Source of the DNA: Clostridiales bacterium
Lineage (GTDB): Bacteria > Bacillota > Clostridia > Lachnospirales > Lachnospiraceae
Reading direction: 5' to 3'
Assembly: GCA_018366495.1 (NCBI GenBank)
Contig: JAGZHZ010000037.1
Span: 1-20,648, forward strand
DNA: 20,648 bases
Part shown: one piece after another, positions 1 to 5,721 of the stretch
Numbering within the stretch: the stretch's first letter is position 1
Layout: each line of letters opens with the position of its first letter
Translations under genes and position numbers: made by a program
Notes under the pieces: generated by a model
Told to the model about the DNA's origin: nothing
What the model saw: only the letters and a program-made list of their open reading frames with translations
The model's database searches: none

Positions 1-60
1 GAGGTGGAAGTGCAGTAATGTACGGAGCTGACTAATACTAATAGGTCGAAAGCTTAACCA
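1..60 (+). rRNA. 23S ribosomal RNA, 3' end (partial)
   Basis: The first 60 bases carry the conserved 3' tail of bacterial 23S rRNA (ACTAATACTAATAGGTCGA followed by GCTTAACC, the strand that closes helix 1 with the 5' end of the molecule). The gene starts outside the window. The exact end is placed at about base 60 from the helix 1 strand. Only about 96 bases separate it from the first tRNA and they do not resemble 5S rRNA, so any 5S gene of this operon must lie elsewhere, for example upstream of the 23S. Confidence 0.95.
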
Positions 61-75
61 AAGAGGTTGGTTAAG
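53..75 (+). repeat. Perfect 8-bp inverted repeat at the 23S 3' end
   Basis: CTTAACCA (53-60) is followed after a 7-base loop by its exact reverse complement TGGTTAAG (68-75). The left arm is the strand of 23S helix 1 that must pair with the 5' end of the mature rRNA, so the downstream arm could pair with it in the precursor. Whether this has a processing role is inference. Confidence 0.5.
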
Positions 76-156
76 ACGGATGGAGAAACAAGTCGAAAAA
101 TAAGAAAAAGAGACATGATCTGTGTGTAGTTTTGAAGGTATATTACTTTCAGGAAT

Positions 157-230
157 GGCCCAGTGGCTCAGTTGGTTAGAGCGTCGCCCTGTCACGGCGA
201 AGGTCGTCGGTTCGAGTCCGATCTGGGTCG
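157..230 (+). tRNA. tRNA-Asp (GTC)
   Basis: A complete cloverleaf: acceptor strands GGCCCAG and CTGGGTC pair with one G-T wobble, the anticodon loop CTGTCAC gives anticodon GTC, the TTCGAGT T-loop is present, and the discriminator is G. The 3' CCA is not encoded. It is the first gene of a seven-tRNA cluster downstream of the rRNA. Confidence 0.97.
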
Positions 231-264
231 CTTCATTACAAATAATGTAGTGGAAAAATATTAT

Positions 265-337
265 GGGATCTTAGCTCAGCTGGGAGAGCATCTGCCTTAC
301 AAGCAGAGGGTCATAGGTTCGAGCCCTATAGGTCCCA
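265..337 (+). tRNA. tRNA-Val (TAC)
   Basis: Acceptor strands GGGATCT and AGGTCCC pair, the anticodon loop CTTACAA gives TAC, and the T-loop is TTCGAGC. The discriminator is A and CCA is not encoded. Only six bases separate it from the next tRNA, so the two are surely co-transcribed. Confidence 0.97.
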
Positions 338-343
338 TTTTAT

Positions 344-416
344 GCCGATGTGGCTCAATTGGCAGAGCAGCTGATTTGTAATCAGCAGGTTATCGGTTCG
401 AGTCCGATCATCGGCT
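344..416 (+). tRNA. tRNA-Thr (TGT)
   Basis: Acceptor strands GCCGATG and CATCGGC are fully complementary. The anticodon stem GCTGA/TCAGC encloses the loop TTTGTAA, giving TGT. The discriminator is T and CCA is not encoded. Confidence 0.97.
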
Positions 417-437
417 TGCATTTTTATAATGCTATAT

Positions 438-519
438 GGATGGTTTCCCGAGTGGCCAAAGGGGACAGACTGTAAATCTGCTGGCAACGCCTTCGGTGGT
501 TCGAATCCACCACCATCCA
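438..519 (+). tRNA. tRNA-Tyr (GTA)
   Basis: A class II tRNA of 82 bases with a long variable arm (GGC-AAC-GCC). Acceptor strands GGATGGT and ACCATCC pair perfectly, and the anticodon loop CTGTAAA gives GTA. The outermost anticodon-stem pair (27-43) is A-C rather than a Watson-Crick pair. The discriminator is A and CCA is not encoded. Confidence 0.96.
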
Positions 520-531
520 TTAAAAAAATAT

Positions 532-605
<74 letters not shown>

Positions 606-624
606 TTTTTCATGCCATCAATAA

Positions 625-697
625 GCCCAGATAGCTCAGTAGGTAGAGCAGAGGACTGAAAATCCTCGTGTCACTGGTTCGATTCCGGTTCTGGGCA
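625..697 (+). tRNA. tRNA-Phe (GAA)
   Basis: Acceptor strands GCCCAGA and TCTGGGC pair fully. The anticodon stem GAGGA/TCCTC encloses CTGAAAA, giving GAA. The discriminator is A and CCA is not encoded. Four bases separate it from tRNA-Lys. Confidence 0.97.
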
Positions 698-701
698 TTA
701 T

Positions 702-774
702 GGGGTATTAGCTCAGTCGGTAGAGCACTTGACTTTTAATCAAGTTGTCCGGGGTTCGAATCCCCGATGCCTCA
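702..774 (+). tRNA. tRNA-Lys (TTT)
   Basis: Acceptor strands GGGGTAT and ATGCCTC pair with two G-T wobbles. The anticodon stem CTTGA/TCAAG encloses CTTTTAA, giving TTT. The discriminator is A and CCA is not encoded. It is the last tRNA before the terminator. Confidence 0.97.
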
Positions 775-783
775 TCAATGAAG

Positions 784-813
784 AAAGCGAGTACAATGAG
801 TACTCGCTTTTTT
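784..813 (+). terminator. Intrinsic terminator of the rRNA-tRNA operon
   Basis: AAAGCGAGTAC (784-794) pairs exactly with GTACTCGCTTT (800-810) across a five-base loop, and the T run continues to 813. It lies ten bases after tRNA-Lys, as expected for the end of the stable-RNA transcript. Confidence 0.93.
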
Positions 814-980
814 GCTGTCCAAAATTTTCAACTAAAAAATAATAAAAAATCCAAGTTCACTGAGAAGAACTACTATGAAGAACAAATTTATGAATTTCTG
901 AAGAGATCTGCATATTTCTATACAGCCGTGAAATAAAATATCAAAGAGAAAGAAAAAAAGATGGGAGTATAGAAAAATAG

Positions 981-1502
981 ATGCAATTTTTGTCATGGAT
1001 TTCAGAAATGATAATTCCATTTTTAATTTTTTATATTGTAGGATATGGAATGATTACAAAAATACCGGTCTATGATGTGTTCAGCGAGGGGGCAAAGAAA
1101 GGATTACAGACAGCTGTAAAGATTATGCCAACGATGATTGGACTGATGGTAGGGGTGGGCGTGCTGCGTGCTTCCGGACTGCTGGATCTTATCGCATCCA
1201 TAATTGGAAATGGAATGGAAAAAGCAGGGGCAAAGCTGGCTCCTATTGCTCTCGTACGAATGTTTTCTAACAGTGCTGCCACAGGGTTATTGCTGGACTT
1301 ATTTCAGAGCAGCGGCGCAGATTCGTATGTAGGGCGTGCTGCCGCAATCATGATGAGCAGCACGGAAACGGTTTTTTATACAATGAGTATTTATTTTGTG
1401 ACAGCAAAGGTAACAAAGACGAGATATACTCTTTTTGGAGCGCTGCTGGCCTCTCTGGCAGGAATGATCAGCAGCGTTTTTCTTGCCGGGATGATGGGGT
1501 AA
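981..1502 (+). CDS. spmB: Spore maturation protein B (SpmB), nucleoside-recognition/Gate domain
   Basis: The 173-residue product is a hydrophobic membrane protein of the SpmB family (about 178 residues in Bacillus), which with SpmA is needed for spore core dehydration. Family features seen are the N-terminal membrane helix with a YG-(x)5-VPxY-like turn (YGMITKIPVYDVF, 22-34), a segment near residues 97-103 matching the family's small-residue turn (SNSAATG), and the conserved block around MSSTETVFYTMSIYF (125-139). The start at 981 matches the family N-terminus, but the purine-rich ribosome site (GGGAG near 963-967) is rather far from it. No spmA lies next to it, which is unusual. The 3' end overlaps the convergent regulator by 35 bases with no terminator between. 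Family assignment is firm; a role in sporulation here is inferred. Confidence 0.85.
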   Translation: MQFLSWISEMIIPFLIFYIVGYGMITKIPVYDVFSEGAKKGLQTAVKIMPTMIGLMVGVGVLRASGLLDLIASIIGNGMEKAGAKLAPIALVRMFSNSAATGLLLDLFQSSGADSYVGRAAAIMMSSTETVFYTMSIYFVTAKVTKTRYTLFGALLASLAGMISSVFLAGMMG

Positions 1503-2151
1503 TCTGACTTGGGAAGAGAGTGACACAGCGCCGGTCCAGTGTAATCAGCTGTTCTTCTTTTAATTTTTTGATCTCCCTCATCATAGCGCTGCGGTCCACG
1601 GAAAGATAGTCTGCCAGAGCGCTCAGAGAAAAGGGAAGCTGAAAAGAACTGGAATTATAGTGGGCAGATGTCAGAGAAAAATAACAGAGCAGTTTTTCAC
1701 GCGTTGTTCTCTGACTCAGCACCTCTAGCCGCTCTGTAAGGTGAATGGCTTTTTGTGTGATCAAAAGCAGAACATTATTTACAAGGAGACTGTGCCAGGA
1801 ACAGGCCTTGGAACAGCGCTTAATTAAACATTGATAATCAATATACTGTATAGAGCAGGGTTTTGCGCTGATCACTTGAATAAATGAAACGGAAGATGGA
1901 ATAATGGCCAGCATTTCTCCGAAAATATCTCCGGCTTCCAACCGTTCTAATATCGTCTGACGACCATCGTAGTGCGTCCGCACAATTAAAACTTCGCCCT
2001 GCAATATAATTCCGATTTTGGAACTTCCTTTATCATATGTTGTAATTACCTCATTGGCGGAATATTTCTTTTTATGGCTCTGAAAACACTCCATCATCTT
2101 GTCAAATTGTTCTTTGGTGATATCCTGAAAAATACCTGCAGATAAATACAT
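1468..2151 (-). CDS. Crp/Fnr-family transcriptional regulator
   Basis: The 227-residue protein has the family architecture. An N-terminal cyclic-nucleotide-binding-like beta-roll occupies about residues 10-120 (ILQGEVLIVR 49-58, LEAGDIFGEM 71-80). A long dimer helix follows (about 122-148). The C-terminal winged helix-turn-helix spans about 150-215, with recognition segment LADYLSVDRSAMMREI (179-194). The position of CRP Glu181 is taken by Ser188, while both flanking arginines are kept (R187, R192), which suggests a target other than TGTGA. A C-x3-C pair (C113, C117) lies before the dimer helix; no FNR-type N-terminal cysteine cluster is seen, so sensing by heme, redox or another ligand is open. 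The start is set by AGGAGG at 2158-2163. It is divergent from the rubredoxin operon and a palindrome sits between them, so it is the likely regulator of that operon and perhaps of itself. Confidence 0.9.
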   Translation of the reverse strand: MYLSAGIFQDITKEQFDKMMECFQSHKKKYSANEVITTYDKGSSKIGIILQGEVLIVRTHYDGRQTILERLEAGDIFGEMLAIIPSSVSFIQVISAKPCSIQYIDYQCLIKRCSKACSWHSLLVNNVLLLITQKAIHLTERLEVLSQRTTREKLLCYFSLTSAHYNSSSFQLPFSLSALADYLSVDRSAMMREIKKLKEEQLITLDRRCVTLFPSQITPSSRQEKRC

Positions 2152-2178
2152 GAAAGACCTCCTGAAAAATTCTTAAAA

Positions 2179-2194
2179 TGTTGTATATGCAACA
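2179..2194. promoter_or_regulatory. Putative Crp/Fnr operator (TGTTG-N6-CAACA)
   Basis: TGTTGTATATGCAACA is a near-perfect 16-bp palindrome (only one symmetric pair fails) with exactly the 5-6-5 geometry of CRP sites. It lies in the divergent region between the regulator gene and the rubredoxin operon. Its centre (2186.5) is 41.5 bp upstream of the start site predicted from the TATAAT at 2216-2221, the class II activator position. It is also 28-43 bases before the regulator's own start codon, where binding could hinder transcription. Occupancy by this regulator is inferred. Confidence 0.65.
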
Positions 2195-2215
2195 GATTTT
2201 AAAAGCGATTATGAA

Positions 2216-2221
2216 TATAAT
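2216..2221 (+). promoter_or_regulatory. -10 element of the rubredoxin operon promoter
   Basis: A perfect TATAAT, with a predicted start at the A near 2228. No good -35 hexamer lies 16-18 bases upstream, which is typical of an activator-dependent promoter, and the palindrome at 2179-2194 occupies that position. The resulting 5' leader of the rubredoxin mRNA would be about 160 bases. Confidence 0.55.
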
Positions 2222-2280
2222 AGAAACAAATAGTAAAACTATCTATTGTAATGTTTTACTAAGAAAAATTTTTATCTGAT

Positions 2281-2307
2281 ATTAAAAGAACAGACAGTTC
2301 TTTTAAT
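2281..2307 (+). repeat. Perfect 11-bp inverted repeat in the rubredoxin leader
   Basis: ATTAAAAGAAC (2281-2291) and GTTCTTTTAAT (2297-2307) are exact reverse complements around the loop AGACA. It is either an RNA hairpin in the leader or an operator. It is not followed by a T run beyond its own arm, so it is not a classical terminator. Confidence 0.6.
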
Positions 2308-2346
2308 GAACAGAAAGAAACAGTTGAGAAAACAATCTTCTGTTCA
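2307..2346 (+). repeat. Second inverted repeat in the rubredoxin leader
   Basis: TGAACAGAA (2307-2315) pairs exactly with TTCTGTTCA (2338-2346) around a 22-base loop. It abuts the first hairpin, and CAGTTCTT occurs in both units (2295-2302 and 2345-2352), so alternative pairings between the two hairpins are possible. Confidence 0.5.
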
Positions 2347-2387
2347 GTTCTTATTATAAAACAAAGAAAGGTTAAGGTGAAGTGATT

Positions 2388-2549
2388 ATGAAAAAATATG
2401 TTTGTGAACCATGTGGATACGTTTATGACCCGGAGGTAGGAGATCCAGACAGCGGAATTCCAGCAGGAACTGCATTTGAAGATTTACCGGATGATTGGAC
2501 TTGCCCGATCTGCGGAGTAGGAAAAGACGAATTTACACCTGAAGAATAA
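2388..2549 (+). CDS. Rubredoxin
   Basis: This short gene encodes a 53-residue protein, the usual length of a free rubredoxin, a one-iron electron carrier. Both iron-binding knuckles are present: CEPCGY (C6, C9) and CPICGV (C39, C42). So are the conserved YVYDPEVGDPD block and the GTAFEDLPDDWTCP segment. The start follows AAGGTGA (2374-2380) at seven bases. It is the first gene of the operon with bacteriohemerythrin (18 bases downstream) and the flavodiiron protein, and is the likely soluble electron donor for O2, peroxide or NO reduction. It may complement the shorter rubredoxin domain built into the third protein. Confidence 0.97.
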   Translation: MKKYVCEPCGYVYDPEVGDPDSGIPAGTAFEDLPDDWTCPICGVGKDEFTPEE

Positions 2550-2567
2550 CAAAGGGAGGCACAGGGG

Positions 2568-2969
2568 ATGAGTATCGTATTGGAAAAGGATTTGTTGACA
2601 GGCAATGAACTGATTGACTCTGAACATAGAGAACTGATTGACAGAATCAATAAACTGGTAGACAGCTGCGAAAATGGAAAAGAAAAGATGACAGCAGTAA
2701 AGACGCTCGATTTTCTGATGGATTACACAGAATTCCATTTCAGAGACGAAGAGAAGCTTCAGGCAGAATCAGGATATCCTGAAATTGAAAATCATAAACT
2801 TCAGCATAAAGTATTTGAAAAAGCAGTTGATGAGCTGAAAGAAATGCTGGAAGAAGAAGAAGGGCCGACAGAAGCTTTCGTTGCAGCTGTGAACAAAAAT
2901 ATTACAGAGTGGTTCTTAAATCATATTCAGGTATGGGATAAGAAAGTTGCAGAGCATGTAAAGGGTTGA
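2568..2969 (+). CDS. Bacteriohemerythrin (diiron oxygen-binding protein)
   Basis: The 133-residue four-helix protein keeps the complete set of seven diiron ligands of the hemerythrin family: H20 (DSEHREL), H57 and E61 (HFRDEE), H76 and H80 (HKLQH), H119 and D124 (HIQVWD). Length and motif spacing are normal for a single-domain cytoplasmic bacteriohemerythrin, which binds O2 reversibly at an oxo-bridged diiron site. The start follows a GGGAGG-containing purine-rich site. It is sandwiched between rubredoxin and the flavodiiron protein in one operon, which suggests it scavenges or delivers O2 to the downstream reductase. That delivery role is inference; the diiron site is clear from sequence. 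Confidence 0.96.
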   Translation: MSIVLEKDLLTGNELIDSEHRELIDRINKLVDSCENGKEKMTAVKTLDFLMDYTEFHFRDEEKLQAESGYPEIENHKLQHKVFEKAVDELKEMLEEEEGPTEAFVAAVNKNITEWFLNHIQVWDKKVAEHVKG

Positions 2970-2978
2970 GTACAGAGA

Positions 2979-5510
2979 ATGAAAATATTAAAATTAAGAG
3001 ATAATTTTTACTGGACAGGAATTGTAGATGACAATCTGAGAGTGTTTGATATTATCATGTACACTGAATTTGGAACAACATACAATTCTTATGTGATGAA
3101 AGCAGGAGATAAAACTATTTTGTTTGAAACTGCGAAAGCAAAATTTTTCGATGATTATATTGAAAAATTAAAAGAAATTGTAGATATCAACAAAATAGAC
3201 TATCTTGTTGTAAATCATACAGAACCGGATCATGCAGGCAGCGTGGAGAGACTGCTGGATTTGAATCCTCAGTTGAAGATTATTGCAACAGGATGCGCAG
3301 TTGGATTTTTAAAGGAAATCGTAAATCGTGATTTCTGTGCAATCACTGTAAAAGATAATCAGAGAATGAAAATCGGAGATAAGACGCTTCGCTTCTTATC
3401 TGTTCCAAACCTTCACTGGCCTGATACAATGTATACCTATGTGGAAGAGGAACAAATTCTTGTGACATGCGATTCTTTCGGATCTCATTACGGATTTCAC
3501 GATGTTTTGCTCAGCAAGGTGACAGATTGGGAAGGATACATGAGAGCGACAAAATATTATTTTGACTGCATCATTGGACCTTTTAAATCTTATATGCAAA
3601 AAGCGCTGGGCAGAGTCAGAGAACTCGACATTTCCATGATCTGTACGGGACACGGCCCTGTTATAGACAGCAAGATAGATTTTATTTTAAATACGTATGA
3701 GCAGTGGTGTACGGTGATCAATCCAAATAAAAAGAAAACAGTGGTGATCCCGTATGTCAGCGCATATGGATATACAGCGCAGCTGGCCGAGAAAATTTCA
3801 GAAGGAATTAAGGACAGCGGAGACATTGATGTGCGCACTTATGATATGGTGACAGCTGATCAGGCGAAAGTTTTGGAAGAGCTGGGATTTGCAGACGGAA
3901 TTTTATTTGGAACGCCTACAATTGTAGGTGAGGCTTTGAAGCCAATCTGGGATCTGACAACATCTATATTTGCAGGAACACATGGAGGAAAACTTGCCAG
4001 TGCGTTCGGAAGCTATGGATGGAGCGGAGAAGGAGTTCCGCATATCATGGAACGTCTGAAACAGCTGAAAATGAAAACGACAGAGAGCTTTCGGGTTCGG
4101 TTTAAACCGGGTGAAAACAATCTGATTGACGCGTACAACTATGGATATAATTTCGGATGCCTGCTTCAGGATAAAGAGAATCCTAAAAAATCAGGATCTG
4201 GAAGAAAGAAACTTGTAAAATGTCTCGTATGCGGAGAAATTTTTGATGCTTCTCTTGAAATCTGTCCTGTATGCGGCGTAGGAAAAGAAAATTTTGTTCC
4301 TGTAGAACAGGAAGAGGTAGAATATCGCAGAGATACAGAAGATTTCTATGTAATCCTTGGAAATGGAGCAGCTGGTCTGCAGGCGGCGAAGGCGATCAGA
4401 GAGCGTGATAAGACAGGCTCTGTCGTTATGATTTCCAACGAACCATATTCCACCTATAATCGTCCGATGCTGACAAAATCTATGGTGGCAGGACTGAGCG
4501 CTGAACAGATTGCAGTGGAGGATGCTTCCTGGTATGAGCAGAATCAGATTTATCAGATTTTGAACAGAGAAGCTGTTGCCATTGATACAAAAGAAAAAGA
4601 AGTAAAATTCGCAGATGGAAGCGGAATAAAATATACAAAATTGATTTATGCTGCCGGATCTGAATGTTTTATTCCTCCGATTGAAGGAAAAGATAAGCCG
4701 GAGGTTATTGCAATCCGAAGACTGTCTGATATTCAGAAAATTGAAGAATTACTGCCAAATGTAAAAAATGTTGTTGTAATCGGAGGCGGTGTTCTGGGAC
4801 TGGAAGCTGCATGGGAAATGAAAAAGGCACAGTGCAGAGTCACTGTTTTGGAGGCAGGAATCCAGCTGATGGGACGCCAGTTAGACGATGCGGCAAGTGA
4901 TATGCTCAAAATGATCAGTGAGGCGAATGATATTCAGATTCATACAGGTGCGCAGATTGTTTCGATTGAAGGCGGCGATCATGTGACAGGAGTGAAACTG
5001 AAAGACGGAGAAGTAATTCCGGCAGAACTTGTCATTGTATCGGCAGGCGTACGCGCGAATACAGCTATCGCAAAAGAAGCAGGACTGGAAGTTGATCGCG
5101 CTGTTGTAGTAAACAGCAGAATGGAGACCAGTGTGAAAGATATCTATGCGTGCGGAGACTGTGCGCAGTATCAGGGAATGAATTATGCAATCTGGCCACA
5201 AGCTCTGGAACAGGGTAAGACGGCGGGAGCAAATGCAGCAGGTGACAGTGCAGAATATGAGCAGGTACCGGCTGCCCTGACATTCCATGGAATGAATACA
5301 GCATTATTTGCAAGCGGAGACAATGGAAAACGTGCTGGTGTCAGCTATAAGACAGTAGAGATGAAGGACCCAAGCAAGAAACAGTATGAGAAACTGTATT
5401 TCTTTAATAACCGTCTTTGCGGTGTGATTTTAATCGGAGATCTGTCAAGAATGGCTGAACTTTCACAGGCGCTGGAGAAAAAAGCTTCTTTTCAGGAAGT
5501 TGTAAAATAG
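2979..5510 (+). CDS. Class F flavodiiron protein: diiron + flavodoxin + rubredoxin + NADH:rubredoxin reductase fusion
   Basis: The 843-residue multidomain enzyme reduces O2 to water and/or NO to N2O. The metallo-beta-lactamase-like diiron domain (about 1-250) has all ligands: H80-x-E82-x-D84-H85, H146, D165, H225. The flavodoxin-like FMN domain spans about 253-395. A short-spaced rubredoxin (412-442) has C415, C418, C429 and C432, with only ten residues between the knuckles. An FAD/NAD reductase module (about 455-843) has GNGAAG (461-466), the NAD motif VVIGGGVLGLEAA (599-611) and the FAD motif DIYACGD (721-727). The whole path from NADH to the diiron site is therefore in one polypeptide, as described for the Clostridioides difficile class F enzyme, which acts as an NADH:oxygen oxidoreductase. 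It follows hemerythrin by nine bases with only a weak ribosome site, suggesting translational coupling. A strong terminator follows. Confidence 0.95.
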   Translation: MKILKLRDNFYWTGIVDDNLRVFDIIMYTEFGTTYNSYVMKAGDKTILFETAKAKFFDDYIEKLKEIVDINKIDYLVVNHTEPDHAGSVERLLDLNPQLKIIATGCAVGFLKEIVNRDFCAITVKDNQRMKIGDKTLRFLSVPNLHWPDTMYTYVEEEQILVTCDSFGSHYGFHDVLLSKVTDWEGYMRATKYYFDCIIGPFKSYMQKALGRVRELDISMICTGHGPVIDSKIDFILNTYEQWCTVINPNKKKTVVIPYVSAYGYTAQLAEKISEGIKDSGDIDVRTYDMVTADQAKVLEELGFADGILFGTPTIVGEALKPIWDLTTSIFAGTHGGKLASAFGSYGWSGEGVPHIMERLKQLKMKTTESFRVRFKPGENNLIDAYNYGYNFGCLLQDKENPKKSGSGRKKLVKCLVCGEIFDASLEICPVCGVGKENFVPVEQEEVEYRRDTEDFYVILGNGAAGLQAAKAIRERDKTGSVVMISNEPYSTYNRPMLTKSMVAGLSAEQIAVEDASWYEQNQIYQILNREAVAIDTKEKEVKFADGSGIKYTKLIYAAGSECFIPPIEGKDKPEVIAIRRLSDIQKIEELLPNVKNVVVIGGGVLGLEAAWEMKKAQCRVTVLEAGIQLMGRQLDDAASDMLKMISEANDIQIHTGAQIVSIEGGDHVTGVKLKDGEVIPAELVIVSAGVRANTAIAKEAGLEVDRAVVVNSRMETSVKDIYACGDCAQYQGMNYAIWPQALEQGKTAGANAAGDSAEYEQVPAALTFHGMNTALFASGDNGKRAGVSYKTVEMKDPSKKQYEKLYFFNNRLCGVILIGDLSRMAELSQALEKKASFQEVVK

Positions 5511-5589
5511 ACTTTTACAAAACAAAATAAAGAAGAAAAACAGAATATAGAAGAGCGTAAATTTTTATCATAAAAATTTACTCATATAA

Positions 5590-5639
5590 CTGCCGGCAGG
5601 CGATCTAAAAAATGGGATCGCCTGCCGGCAGATTTTTTT
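5590..5639 (+). terminator. Very strong intrinsic terminator of the flavodiiron operon
   Basis: A perfect 16-bp stem (5590-5605 with 5616-5631, CTGCCGGCAGGCGATC and its complement) with a ten-base loop is followed by ATTTTTTT. It is far more GC-rich than its surroundings. The reverse strand lacks a good T tract after the hairpin, so it mainly stops rightward transcription. Confidence 0.95.
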
Positions 5640-5676
5640 AAACAGATAAAATGGTTACAAATATTTTATTCTGTTT
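5640..5676. repeat. AT-rich imperfect hairpin
   Basis: AAACAGATAAAAT (5640-5652) pairs with ATTTTATTCTGTTT (5663-5676) with one bulged T. It lies between the flavodiiron terminator and the 3' end of the transporter gene and might help end the leftward transporter transcript, for which no better terminator is seen. Confidence 0.35.
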
Positions 5677-5721
5677 TATAGTATGAAATTTAAAATCGTA
5701 AGTCCAGATTATATAGTGGAT

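Noticed and set aside
61..156. 5S rRNA gene expected after the 23S
   Set aside because: The interval is too short and shows no 5S-like sequence.
745..936. Small + strand open frame after tRNA-Lys
   Set aside because: It begins inside the tRNA gene and is crossed by the operon terminator at 784-813; no ribosome site.
2287..2301. LexA (SOS) box in the rubredoxin leader
   Set aside because: GAAC and GTTC are separated by five bases instead of the four in the Bacillus-type LexA box, and the gene context is not DNA repair.
5590..5631. Bidirectional terminator serving the transporter gene
   Set aside because: The minus strand has TTATATGAG rather than a T tract after the hairpin, so leftward termination is doubtful.
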